Below the pieces are notes generated by a model that did no database searches, had not been told where the DNA came from, and saw only the letters and a list, made by a program, of their open reading frames with translations. Below, in pieces: positions 17,061 through 25,171 of a stretch of DNA of 49,679 bases. The translations under genes were made by a program, and so were the position numbers. Source of the DNA: Streptomyces plumbidurans (GTDB taxonomy: Bacteria; Actinomycetota; Actinomycetes; Streptomycetales; Streptomycetaceae); contig NZ_JAFJSY010000012.1 of NCBI RefSeq assembly GCF_019857225.1, positions 1-49,679 on the forward strand, read 5' to 3'. Numbering within the stretch: position 1 is the stretch's first letter; each line of letters starts with the position of its first letter.

Positions 17061-18578
17061 TCAGTGCTCGTGCGCGGGCCGGGCCAGCGGGTTGGGCAGC
17101 GGCAGGTAGCGGGCGTCCGCGCCGTCGGCGCCGGTCCAGCGCAGCAGCAGGTTGGTCTTGCCGGGGAGGGTCGGCGCGGTGAGCAGGGCGGTGGTCTCGG
17201 GGAGGTCGTGGCGGGCGAACTCGCGGCGTGCGGCGGGCCAGGGGTCGAGGCCGGGGTGGTGTTCCGCGAGGGCGCCGGCGATCTCGACGAGGTGGTTGAC
17301 GACCAGGGTGTAGACCAGCCGCTCCCAGCCGGCGGCCCGTGTCACGTCCGGCAGCAGCTTCACGCCCTCCGCGTCCCGGAAGAGCGCCTGCACGGGCAGC
17401 CCGTCGGCGTCGACGGCGACCAGGGTGTTCTGCAGATGGGCTTCGAGTACGACACCGTGACGGGCGAACGCGGCCAGCGCGGGCGGTACGACGGCCCGCA
17501 GATACGCCGCCCACCAGGCGCCCGGGTCGGTGGTCCGCTCCAGCGGGCTGCCGTCGAACCCCTCCACCAGGCCCGCGGCGAGCAACGGGGTGGCGCCGGG
17601 CAGCACATGGTCCCGCAGCCCGTCGCGGACGAGGACGGCGAGCTCCTCGAAGGCGAAGCCGGCCGTGCGGTATCCGCGGTCGCTCAGCCAGGCGGCGGGC
17701 CCGCCCGACGAGCCGCTCGCCGCCCTTGCCGCACTGTCGGTCCGGCGGAGTTTTCGCAGGTCGTGGCGCCACAGCCGGCGGATGTCGTTGGTGATGCGCA
17801 CATCGAGGCTGAACTTCAGGAACAGGTCGTGCCCGGGGGCGTAGAGCGTGCGGACCGCGGCAGTGGGCCAGGCGTCGAAGGCGGTCGTGCCGAGGCGTAC
17901 GAGCCGTCCGTCCGCGAAGGCGTCCGTGAGGTCGCGGCCGACGAGGTCCAGCTGCCAGGGGTGGGCGGGCAGCAGCCGGTAGCCGGGCGGGGCCTCGCCC
18001 AGGGCGTCCAGCGCCGAGGTGTCGCCCTCCTCGACGACCTGGTCCTCGCGCACGCCGAGCAGCGCCAGCGGGAACCGGCCGTGCGCCTCGGGGGCGTAGG
18101 GCAGCCAGGCGGCCACCGGGCCGCCGCCGCGTGCCTTGGGGGCCGGGTGGTACGGGTGGCCGGTGATGAGCGACTGCTCGGAGCGCAGATACGGGTCCTC
18201 CGGCGCCGTCGCGCGGGCGCGGGCGGCGAGCAGCGCGGCCACCGCGTCCCGGCTGTCGATCATCTCGGCGGGCAGTTCGTGGTTGGACAGGCCGGTGTGG
18301 CGGCGCAGTTCCTCGGCGACCAGTTTGACCAGCTCGGTGTGGCCGATGCGGTGCCAGCCGTCCGCCGCGTACACCTCGGGGTCGGTGGGCCGGCGCGTGG
18401 CGCGCACCCGCAGCAGACGGTCCGCTCCCGGCAGCCGGTAGGTGCGGTGGGCGCCGGACTCCGCGATCGGCTCCGCCACCTCGCGCAGGAGGCAGTTGAG
18501 CAGCGGCCCGGCCGCGTAGGCGTCGGCGCGGTCGGCGTCGTCACCGGGTGCAGGGGGGATGAGAACCACGCGATCCAC
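17061..18578 (-). CDS. IucA/IucC-family siderophore synthetase (NIS synthetase) A
   Basis: The 505-residue protein has the NIS-synthetase ATP-binding and active-site motifs: GHPYHPAPKARGG, RLLPAHPWQ, LFLKFSLDVRITNDIRRLWR, EAHLQNTLVAVD and FRDAEGVKLLPDV. Such enzymes join a carboxylate (citrate or alpha-ketoglutarate type) to an amine or alcohol with ATP during siderophore assembly. GTG 18578 is preceded by CAGGGA; longer upstream frames are shadow. It is divergent from a second synthetase across 93 bp and precedes the HipA-like gene. Its length is slightly below the usual 570-620 residues. No decarboxylase, monooxygenase, acyltransferase or transporter for a complete pathway is adjacent. Confidence 0.88.
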   Translation of the reverse strand: MDRVVLIPPAPGDDADRADAYAAGPLLNCLLREVAEPIAESGAHRTYRLPGADRLLRVRATRRPTDPEVYAADGWHRIGHTELVKLVAEELRRHTGLSNHELPAEMIDSRDAVAALLAARARATAPEDPYLRSEQSLITGHPYHPAPKARGGGPVAAWLPYAPEAHGRFPLALLGVREDQVVEEGDTSALDALGEAPPGYRLLPAHPWQLDLVGRDLTDAFADGRLVRLGTTAFDAWPTAAVRTLYAPGHDLFLKFSLDVRITNDIRRLWRHDLRKLRRTDSAARAASGSSGGPAAWLSDRGYRTAGFAFEELAVLVRDGLRDHVLPGATPLLAAGLVEGFDGSPLERTTDPGAWWAAYLRAVVPPALAAFARHGVVLEAHLQNTLVAVDADGLPVQALFRDAEGVKLLPDVTRAAGWERLVYTLVVNHLVEIAGALAEHHPGLDPWPAARREFARHDLPETTALLTAPTLPGKTNLLLRWTGADGADARYLPLPNPLARPAHEH

Positions 18579-18671
18579 TCGTTCCCTGAGGTCAATTCGG
18601 GCGGAGACGATCAGTATGGATGCCGTTGCACCCTGTTCGTGACGCCCTGCTCGTACCCGAGGAGCCCGCCT

Positions 18672-20270
18672 GTGCACCGTCCCCACCCCGCGGAGGCCGA
18701 GGTCGCCGACGAGCTGGCCGAGGTCCGCCCCGACCTGTTGTCACGGTACGCGACGGAGCTGCCGGGCGCCCGGGCGGCGGTGCTCACCCGGCTGTGGCGG
18801 GCGCTGGCGCACGAGCCGCTGCCGTGGATCACGGGCCGGGAGCGGGGCCGCGAGGGGCTCACGCTGCGGCTGCGCGACGGGCGCCGGTTGCACGGTCCGG
18901 CCGCGGACCCGTACGCCACCGACGCGTACGTCACCGTCGTGCACCTCGGTGAGACGGCCTACGACCATCCGGCGCGGCTGATGACGGATCTCGCCGTACC
19001 GCACGGAGACGACTTCGCGGCCGAACTCGCGCACAGTGTCGCGTCGTTGGCGCTGTCGCGGGCCGGGGCGGGATCTCCCTCGAAGGAGTGGACCCCGAAG
19101 GAGTGGACCTCGAAGGAGTGGCCGCTGTCCGACTGGGAGTGGGAGCAGCGGGTGGTCGACGGGCATCCGTACCACCCGGGCTGCCGTTCCCGGCCCGGCT
19201 TCTCCGTCGCCGAGCAGCTCGCGTACGGGCCCGAGCACCGGCCCGTGGTGCGGCTGCGCACGGTGCCGGTGCGGGCGGCGGAGTGCCTGGTGACCGGAGT
19301 GTGGCCGGACGAACTGCGCGACGGGGGGCGGCTGTTGCTGCCGGCGCACCCGTGGCAGGCGGCCCATGTGCTGAAGCGGAACGGTGACGAGGAGCGGGTG
19401 GGGGGCTCGGACGTTCGTGACGGAGGGATCGCGGCGCACCCCCTGATGTCCCTGCGCACGCTCGCAGTGCCCGGCGGGCCGCACGTCAAGACCGCGCTGA
19501 GCACCCGGCTGACGTCCTCGGTGCGGGACATCTCGGTCTACTCGGTGGGCCTTTCGGCCACGCTGTCGTCGTTCGCCGAGTCGCTCGCGGCGCGCGCGGA
19601 CGGACTGCTGCACGTCACCCGGACGTTGGGCGCGGCCGCGGCCGGGACGCCCGACCTCGCGGCCGTGCTGCGGGAGTCGCCGCAGACGTACGCGGCGACC
19701 GGCAGGGGCGAGCGGGTCGTGCCGGTGGCCGCGCTCGCCACCACCGGACTGCCCGAATCCCCCTCCTGGCTCGCCGACTTCACGCGTCTCACCCTCACCA
19801 TCGGCCTGCGCCTGCTGGAGCTGGGTGTGGCCCTGGAGGCGCACGGTCAGAACCTGCTCGTCGTCCTCTCCCGGACAGGTGCCCCGCTGCGTCTGGTCTA
19901 CCGCGACCTCGCCGACATCCGCATCTCCCCGGCCCGCCTCGCTCGGCACGGCATCCCGGTCCCGGAGCTGACCGGACGGATCGTCACAAACGACGAACGG
20001 GCGCTGCGCCGCAAGCTGTTCGGCTCGCTGGTGGCGGGCGCCCTGGCGGCCACCGCGGGTTCGGCGCGGGCGCTGGGGACGGCGCTGGAGGCGGCCGTAC
20101 GGGATCAGCCGAGCACCCCCGACCTGGCCGCGCTCGTCGACGAGCCGCTGCCCGCGAAGGCGCTGACGCTGATGCGGATGTCGCCGGGAACGCCCGGAGA
20201 CCAGTGGGCGCGGCTGCCCAACCCCCTTGCTCCACGGCCCGTTTTGGAGCCCGGCGCATCTGATCAATAA
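18672..20270 (+). CDS. IucA/IucC-family siderophore synthetase (NIS synthetase) B
   Basis: The 532-residue protein begins at GTG 18672 after GAGGAGCCCGCCT. Motifs include GHPYHPGCRSRPGFS, RLLLPAHPWQAAHVL, KTALSTRLTSSVRDISVYS and EAHGQNLLVVLSRTGAPL, then LVYRDLADIRIS. It is divergent from synthetase A, implying two successive condensations in one siderophore or related metabolite. Near residue 137 a run of three KEW units (KEWTPKEWTSKEWP) is encoded by a 15-bp tandem repeat that is unusual for the family. No iron-box sequence of the TTAGG-x-CCTAA kind was found in the divergent spacer. Confidence 0.87.
   Translation: MHRPHPAEAEVADELAEVRPDLLSRYATELPGARAAVLTRLWRALAHEPLPWITGRERGREGLTLRLRDGRRLHGPAADPYATDAYVTVVHLGETAYDHPARLMTDLAVPHGDDFAAELAHSVASLALSRAGAGSPSKEWTPKEWTSKEWPLSDWEWEQRVVDGHPYHPGCRSRPGFSVAEQLAYGPEHRPVVRLRTVPVRAAECLVTGVWPDELRDGGRLLLPAHPWQAAHVLKRNGDEERVGGSDVRDGGIAAHPLMSLRTLAVPGGPHVKTALSTRLTSSVRDISVYSVGLSATLSSFAESLAARADGLLHVTRTLGAAAAGTPDLAAVLRESPQTYAATGRGERVVPVAALATTGLPESPSWLADFTRLTLTIGLRLLELGVALEAHGQNLLVVLSRTGAPLRLVYRDLADIRISPARLARHGIPVPELTGRIVTNDERALRRKLFGSLVAGALAATAGSARALGTALEAAVRDQPSTPDLAALVDEPLPAKALTLMRMSPGTPGDQWARLPNPLAPRPVLEPGASDQ
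19081..19120. repeat. In-frame 15-bp tandem repeat in synthetase B
   Basis: CGAAGGAGTGGACCC, CGAAGGAGTGGACCT and CGAAGGAGTGGCC follow each other from 19081, encoding repeated K-E-W units immediately before the conserved LSDWEWEQ region. Confidence 0.9.
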
Positions 20271-20279
20271 GATCCGCCG

Positions 20280-21545
20280 ATGATCAGAACACAACGGCTG
20301 GCGGCAGGAGTGTGCGCCCTGCTCGCCACCCTGGCGGCCGGACTGGCTTTCCCGGCCGCAGCGCGCGCCGGCGAGCCCACGGGCGGGGCCACGCCCAAGG
20401 TCGACCTCGTGCTCGACGTCAGCGGCTCGATGCGGGCCCGGGACATCGACGGCGGGTCGCGGATGGCGGCGGCGAAGCAGGCGTTCAACGAGGTGCTGGA
20501 CGCGACGCCCGAGGACGTCCAGCTGGGCATACGCACGCTGGGCGCCAACTACCCGGGCGACGACCGCAGGACGGGCTGCAAGGACACCGCGCAGCTCTAC
20601 CCGGTCAGCACGCTCGACCGCACCGACGCGAAGGCGGCGGTCGCGACGCTCTCGCCGACCGGCTGGACGCCGATCGGTCCGGCCCTGCTGAAGGCGGCGG
20701 ACGACCTCGGCACCGGCGCGGGCTCCAAGCGGATCGTGCTGATCAGCGACGGCGAGGACACCTGCGCGCCGCTCGACCCGTGCGAGGTGGCCCGCGAGAT
20801 CGCGGCCAAGGGCATCGGCATGACCATCGACACCCTCGGTCTGGTCCCGAACACCAAGCTGCGCAAGCAACTCAGCTGTATCGCCGAGGCGACCGGCGGC
20901 ACCTACACCTCGGTCGAGCACACCGACGAACTCACGGACAGGGTCAACCAGTTGGTGGACCGTGCGGCCGACCCGGTGGTGACGCCGGTGGCCACCGAGG
21001 GCGCCGGGCAGTGCACGGACGCGCCCACGCTGAAGTCCGGTCTCTACACCGACCGCGAGGAGTTCGGGCAGCAGCGCTGGTACAAGGTGGACGTGCCGCC
21101 CGGTCAGGAGCTGCGCGCCTCGGTGAGTGTCGCCGCGGACCGGTCCGTGAACCCGGACTACGGGGTGCTACTGCGGGCGGTCACGGTCCACGGCCGCGAG
21201 ATCGTGCGCGGCGAGGCCGCGGGCGACGGCCGTACGGACGTGGTCTCCACGGGCCTGCGCTACCCCAAGGCGGAGAGCGACGACGAGGACGCGCCCGCCG
21301 AGGTCGTGTGCCTGCAGGTCACCAACTCCTTCTCGGCGGCGTCCGGTGTGAAGACCACGCCGGGCCTGCCGGTCGAACTCACCGTCGACGTGGTCGGCGG
21401 CCCCTCGCAGGCGGACGACGTGGCCTCCTTCGGCCTGGGCCGCGGCTGGTGGCTGCTCGGCGTCGTGGTCCTGGCCGGGTTCCTCGCGGGTCTGGTCTGG
21501 GGCTGGGTGTCACGCTGGCGGGTTGCGGTCTGGAGGACCAACTGA
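20280..21545 (+). CDS. Membrane-anchored von Willebrand factor A domain protein
   Basis: The 421-residue protein has an N-terminal signal sequence (GVCALLATLAAGLAFPAAARA). A vWA domain follows with a complete metal-ion-dependent adhesion site: DVSGS at about 44-48, a threonine in SPTGWTPIGPAL and ISDGEDT. A second beta-rich region is typical of pre-peptidase-like sandwiches (SGLYTDREEFGQQRWYKVDV, PPGQELRASVSVA). It ends in one membrane helix (GWWLLGVVVLAGFLAGLVWG) and a short basic tail. It should display an adhesion or sensing domain outside the cell. The stop overlaps the next start by one base (TGATG), so the two genes are coupled. Confidence 0.85.
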   Translation: MIRTQRLAAGVCALLATLAAGLAFPAAARAGEPTGGATPKVDLVLDVSGSMRARDIDGGSRMAAAKQAFNEVLDATPEDVQLGIRTLGANYPGDDRRTGCKDTAQLYPVSTLDRTDAKAAVATLSPTGWTPIGPALLKAADDLGTGAGSKRIVLISDGEDTCAPLDPCEVAREIAAKGIGMTIDTLGLVPNTKLRKQLSCIAEATGGTYTSVEHTDELTDRVNQLVDRAADPVVTPVATEGAGQCTDAPTLKSGLYTDREEFGQQRWYKVDVPPGQELRASVSVAADRSVNPDYGVLLRAVTVHGREIVRGEAAGDGRTDVVSTGLRYPKAESDDEDAPAEVVCLQVTNSFSAASGVKTTPGLPVELTVDVVGGPSQADDVASFGLGRGWWLLGVVVLAGFLAGLVWGWVSRWRVAVWRTN

Positions 21546-22363
21546 TGCGGATCACACAGGTGTTGGGCGCCGCGGCGCTGATGTTCGCGCTCGCGGTCTC
21601 ACCGGCCGTCGCCGATTCCTCGCCGTCGCCGAGCGCGTCCGGTGACGACGCGCCGCCGACCGCGGCGGGTACGTCGTTCCGTACGGCGGCCGAGGTCGAG
21701 CAGGGGCAGCAGGCCACGGCGAGCGCCGCCACGGGCGACTACCTGTACTGGTCGTTTCCCGCGGACGCCGGTCAGCGCCCCACGGTGAAGGCGACGGTCA
21801 AGCTGCCGGACGCGCACGCCGCGCAGACCTGGCAGATCGACGTGTACGACGGCCTGCGCCGCCGCCAGGCCTGCCAGTACGGGGCGCAGACGCGCACCGT
21901 GGCCCAGGGCGCGACCTCGGTCGGCCTGTCCTGCACACTGCGTACCGTGCGCGCCTGGTCCGAGCAGTGGGCCAACGACCCGCTGCCCGGCACGTACTAC
22001 GTCCGGCTCACCGCGCTGAACGTGGCGACGGCCGACCTTGGGCAGCCGATCAGTGCCTCGCTGCAGGTCGGCTCCAAGGACATCGGCGGTTCGGCGGCGG
22101 TCGACGGCTCGCTCGCGAAGCCGCTGGTGCCGGGGATCGCGGTGACGTCCAAGTCCGGTGCGGACGAGGGGGATTCGTCGAAGTCCGCGGTGCTGGCCGG
22201 CCTGGAGCCCGAGGACGGCTGGGCGTCCGGCTGGTGGTCCGACCGGTGGGTGTGGACCGCGGTGGGCGGGGTGCTGGCCGCGCTCGCGGGGGTCGGCGGG
22301 TACGCGCTGACGCGGGGGTCGGGGCGACCCGGACGGCCCGGTCGGGTCCCGCCGGGGGCCTGA
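21545..22363 (+). CDS. Secreted, C-terminally anchored protein coupled to the vWA protein
   Basis: The 272-residue protein has a signal peptide (QVLGAAALMFALAVSPAVAD), a Ser/Pro linker and an extracellular domain (FRTAAEVEQGQQATASAATG, YLYWSFPADAGQRPTVKATV). It ends in one membrane helix (WVWTAVGGVLAALAGVGGYAL) with a basic tail. The domain resembles the non-vWA half of the preceding protein (QGQ-x-W/Y-x-V-x-PAG-Q), so both may carry related beta-sandwiches. Translation is coupled through TGATG. I do not recognise a named family; a joint surface complex with the vWA protein is inferred from the coupling. Confidence 0.75.
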   Translation: MRITQVLGAAALMFALAVSPAVADSSPSPSASGDDAPPTAAGTSFRTAAEVEQGQQATASAATGDYLYWSFPADAGQRPTVKATVKLPDAHAAQTWQIDVYDGLRRRQACQYGAQTRTVAQGATSVGLSCTLRTVRAWSEQWANDPLPGTYYVRLTALNVATADLGQPISASLQVGSKDIGGSAAVDGSLAKPLVPGIAVTSKSGADEGDSSKSAVLAGLEPEDGWASGWWSDRWVWTAVGGVLAALAGVGGYALTRGSGRPGRPGRVPPGA

Positions 22364-22386
22364 GCACCTATCGCTGACGTAGCATC

Positions 22387-22413
22387 AGAAAGCCCGCGCC
22401 CAGCGGGCCTTCT
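22387..22413. terminator. Terminator between the vWA operon and HxlR-type gene
   Basis: AGAAAGCCCGC (22387-22397) pairs with GCGGGCCTTCT (22403-22413) with one mismatch and a 5-nt loop. It sits between convergent genes; the A/T-rich outer stem gives T residues in both directions. Confidence 0.8.
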
Positions 22414-22419
22414 GTCGTC

Positions 22420-23052
22420 TCACGCCTCGCGCAGGGCCTTCGCGAGGGTGCCGTCGCCGGTGACGGCGATCCGCCCGTGCCGTACCGCGTCGGTCACGCT
22501 CACGTCCCCCCGGCTGATGGCCGTACAGGTGTCGGCGTCCAGGACGAGGCGGGCGTCCGGCTCGCCGGGGGCCGGGCCGTCGCCGTACACGGGCCCGTCG
22601 CCGGCGCCGACGTACAGATGGAAGTCCCCTTCGTCCAGGCGGACTTCGACGAGTCCCTCGCCCTCCCCCTCCAGTGCGCGCAGCAGCGGCAGCGCGAACC
22701 AGTGCGCCCGTAGTGCGTCCGTCGGCCGCTTCTCGCCGAGTTCGCTCTCGCCCCACGCGCCGAGTGCCTGCAGAACGGGGAGCAACTGCCGTCCCCGTGC
22801 GGTCAGTTCGTAGACGTACGCCGCGCCGGGCGGCGGCAGCCTGCGCCGCGTCGACAGGCCGTCCCGTTCCATGTCCTTCAGCCGGGAGGCGAGTACGTCC
22901 GTGCTCACGCCGGGCAGGTCCGCGTGCAGGTCCGTGTAACGGCGGGGACCGGCCAGCAGCTCCCGGACGATCAGCAGCGTCCAGCGGTCACCGACGAGGT
23001 CCAGGGCACGGGCGGCGGAACAGTACTGGTCGTAGCTTCGGCGTCGTGACAT
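22420..23052 (-). CDS. HxlR-family regulator fused to an SCP2-like domain
   Basis: The 210-residue protein has an N-terminal HxlR winged helix (QYCSAARALDLVGDRWTLLI, GPRRYTDLHADLPGVSTDVL, ASRLKDMERDGL). A roughly 90-residue C-terminal domain follows (EVRLDEGDFHLYVGAGDGPV, DARLVLDADTCTAISRGDVS), resembling SCP2 sterol/lipid-binding domains. A ligand-responsive regulator is therefore likely. A TAGACT hexamer ends seven bases before ATG 23052 and no Shine-Dalgarno sequence is visible, suggesting a leaderless mRNA. It is divergent from the aminotransferase gene, with two matched palindromes between them. Confidence 0.85.
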   Translation of the reverse strand: MSRRRSYDQYCSAARALDLVGDRWTLLIVRELLAGPRRYTDLHADLPGVSTDVLASRLKDMERDGLSTRRRLPPPGAAYVYELTARGRQLLPVLQALGAWGESELGEKRPTDALRAHWFALPLLRALEGEGEGLVEVRLDEGDFHLYVGAGDGPVYGDGPAPGEPDARLVLDADTCTAISRGDVSVTDAVRHGRIAVTGDGTLAKALREA

Positions 23053-23059
23053 GCGACGC

Positions 23060-23108
23060 AGTCTAGACAAGTTGTTGGACTTTCCAAGCGGCCACTTGGT
23101 AAAACCAA
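23060..23108. promoter_or_regulatory. Twin palindromes and -10 in the HxlR-SCP2 / aminotransferase spacer
   Basis: TTGGACTTTCCAA (23075-23087) and TTGGTAAAACCAA (23096-23108) share the form TTGGW-N3-WCCAA, and their centres lie 21 bp apart. The minus-strand TAGACT (23065-23060), with TTGGAA 16 bp upstream, would start transcription at the regulator's ATG, so the operators cover the regulator's promoter. Confidence 0.6.
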
Positions 23109-23139
23109 GCAACACAGGAAACCGGAGGGGCGAGCGCGC

Positions 23140-24348
23140 ATGGAGTTCCGGCAGTCGAACAAGCTCAGCGAGGTGTGCTACGAGATCCGCGGGCCGGTGA
23201 TCGAGCACGCCAACGCGCTGGAGGAGGCGGGCCACAGCGTGCTCCGCCTGAACACCGGCAATCCGGCCGTCTTCGGGTTCGAGGCGCCGGAGGAGATCCT
23301 CCAGGACATGATCCGGATGCTCCCTCAGGCACACGGCTACACGGACTCGCGCGGCATCCTGTCGGCCCGCCGTGCCGTCGCCCAGCGCTATCAGGCCCTG
23401 GGCCTGGAGGTCGACGTGGACGACGTCTTCCTCGGCAACGGCGTCTCCGAGCTGGTCTCCATGGCCGTACAGGCGCTGGTCGAGGACGGCGACGAAATCC
23501 TCGTGCCCGCCCCCGACTTCCCGCTGTGGACGGCCGTCACGACGCTGGCCGGCGGCAAGGCGGTGCACTACCTGTGCGACGAACAGGCCGACTGGTACCC
23601 GGACCTGGCGGACATGGCGTCGAAGATCACGGACCGCACCAAGGCCGTGGTCATCATCAACCCGAACAACCCCACCGGCGCGGTCTACCCGAAGGAGATC
23701 CTGGAGGGCATCCTCGATCTCGCCCGCCGCCACGGCCTGATGGTCTTCGCCGACGAGATCTACGACCAGATCCTGTACGACGACGCCGTGCACCACCCGG
23801 TCGCGACCCTCGCCCCCGACCTGGTCGTCCTCACCTTCTGCGGACTGTCGAAGACCTACCGGGTGGCCGGCTTCCGCTCGGGCTGGGTGGTGGTGACCGG
23901 TCCCAAGCAGCACGCGCGGGACTACCTGGAAGGCCTGACCATGCTGGCCTCCATGCGGCTGTGCGCCAACGCGCCCGCCCAGTACGCTATCCAGGCCGCG
24001 CTCGGCGGCCGGCAGTCCATCCACGAGCTGACCGCGCCCGGCGGACGGCTGCACGAACAGCGCAATGTCGCCTGGGAGAAGCTCAACGAGATCCCCGGGG
24101 TGTCCTGTGTGAAGCCGAAGGGCGCGCTGTACGCGTTCCCGCGCATCGACCCCGCGGTGCACAAGATCCACGACGACGAGAAGTTCGTCCTGGACCTGCT
24201 GCTGCGGGAGAAGATCCAGGTCGTCCAGGGCACCGGCTTCAACTGGCCGGCCCCGGACCACTTCCGCATCCTCACGCTCCCCCACGCGGACGACCTGGAG
24301 GCGGCGATCGGGCGGATCGGGCGGTTCCTCGGCGGGTACCGGCAGTAG
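23140..24348 (+). CDS. PLP-dependent class I/II aminotransferase (AlaA-type, probable alanine aminotransferase)
   Basis: The 402-residue fold-type I enzyme opens with MEFRQSNKLSEVCYEIRGPV, like alanine aminotransferases of the AlaA type. Substrate and cofactor motifs include LNTGNPAVFGF, YTDSRGI, FLGNGVSELV, INPNNPTGAVY, ADEIYDQILYD and the PLP lysine in GLSKTYRVAGFRSGW. It should transfer the amino group between alanine (or a related amino acid) and 2-oxoglutarate. CCGGAGGGG precedes ATG 23140. The spacer shared with the HxlR-SCP2 gene carries twin palindromes, so that regulator probably controls it. Confidence 0.88.
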   Translation: MEFRQSNKLSEVCYEIRGPVIEHANALEEAGHSVLRLNTGNPAVFGFEAPEEILQDMIRMLPQAHGYTDSRGILSARRAVAQRYQALGLEVDVDDVFLGNGVSELVSMAVQALVEDGDEILVPAPDFPLWTAVTTLAGGKAVHYLCDEQADWYPDLADMASKITDRTKAVVIINPNNPTGAVYPKEILEGILDLARRHGLMVFADEIYDQILYDDAVHHPVATLAPDLVVLTFCGLSKTYRVAGFRSGWVVVTGPKQHARDYLEGLTMLASMRLCANAPAQYAIQAALGGRQSIHELTAPGGRLHEQRNVAWEKLNEIPGVSCVKPKGALYAFPRIDPAVHKIHDDEKFVLDLLLREKIQVVQGTGFNWPAPDHFRILTLPHADDLEAAIGRIGRFLGGYRQ

Positions 24349-24390
24349 GGGCGCCGGGCGGCCGGGGCGTGGGGCTCTTAGCCTGAAGGC

Positions 24391-24990
24391 ATGGCTGATC
24401 TGTTCCTCGTCCGGCACGGCGAGACCGAGTGGTCGCGGTCCGGGCGGCACACCGGGCGGACCGACGTACCGCTGACCGAGCGCGGCCGCGAGGAGGCGCG
24501 GCGGCTGGTGCCGCTGATCCGCTCGCACCGCATCGGGGCGGCGTTCGTCAGCCCGCTGCAGCGGGCCCGCGAGACGGCGGAGCTGATCGGGCTGCACGAC
24601 CTGCGGGTCGACCCCGACCTGCGTGAGTGGGACTACGGCGGCTACGAGGGCGTCACCACCGTAGAGATCCACCGCACCCGGCCCGACTGGTTCCTGTTCA
24701 CCGACGGAGTGGTGCCCGGGCCGCCCGAGCATCCCGGGGAGAGCGTTGAGGAGGTCGGCGAGCGGGCGGACCGGGTGCTCGCCAGGGTGGACGCGGCGTT
24801 CGCCAACACCGAGGGCTGCGTGGTGCTCGTCGCGCACGGTCATTTCCTACGGGTGCTCACCGCCCGGCGGCTCGGGCTGCCGCCGTCGCGCGGGGCGCTG
24901 TTCCAGCTGGCGACGGGGACGGTGTGCCGACTGGGGACCGAGCATGGGCGGCCGGTGATCGCGGGGTGGAATGTCAGACCTCCGTCGTAG
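24391..24990 (+). CDS. Histidine phosphatase family protein
   Basis: The 199-residue protein carries the phosphoglycerate mutase-type signature LFLVRHGETEWS (His9 phosphoacceptor, Arg8), SPLQRARETAE, REWDYGGYEG (catalytic acid) and the second His in VLVAHGHFLRVL. It is a complete cofactor-independent histidine phosphatase with unknown substrate. It starts 42 bp after the aminotransferase stop, so the two may be cotranscribed. Confidence 0.85.
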   Translation: MADLFLVRHGETEWSRSGRHTGRTDVPLTERGREEARRLVPLIRSHRIGAAFVSPLQRARETAELIGLHDLRVDPDLREWDYGGYEGVTTVEIHRTRPDWFLFTDGVVPGPPEHPGESVEEVGERADRVLARVDAAFANTEGCVVLVAHGHFLRVLTARRLGLPPSRGALFQLATGTVCRLGTEHGRPVIAGWNVRPPS

Positions 24991-25041
24991 GCTTCGAATG
25001 GGTTGATCACCTGCAAGTTGCTTACCGCGGGTGCGAGCCAC

Positions 25042-25137
25042 TTCGAGCAGGGGTCAGCACGAACGCGTGCCGGCACGAGCAGGGGTTGGCACGAGCAGGG
25101 GTCAGTACGAGCACAGGTCAGCACGAGCCTCGCGCGC
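25042..25137. repeat. Six-unit 16-bp tandem repeat upstream of a hypothetical gene
   Basis: Six contiguous 16-bp units run from 25042, with consensus CACGAGCAGGGGTCAG. Units 1, 3, 4 and 5 are near-identical; units 2 and 6 are diverged. The array ends 34 bp before the next gene's start and occupies most of the 181-bp spacer after the phosphatase gene. Confidence 0.9.
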
Positions 25138-25171
25138 CGGGGCGAGCGAGCCCGCCGGGAAGGAGCACGCC

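Noticed and set aside
18579..18671. Looked for an iron-box (DmdR/IdeR-type) operator between the divergent siderophore synthetases.
   Set aside because: No TTAGG...CCTAA-like dyad is visible; GAGGTCAATTC is not a convincing match.
16119..20270. A 1383-codon frame suggesting a giant fusion ending in an IucA/IucC domain.
   Set aside because: The upstream part is low-complexity Gly/Val/Arg sequence antisense to the HipA-like and first synthetase genes. A clear ribosome-binding site and start lie at 18672.
25042..25137. Considered the six-unit array as a CRISPR fragment.
   Set aside because: Units are contiguous 16-mers without spacers and no cas genes are present.
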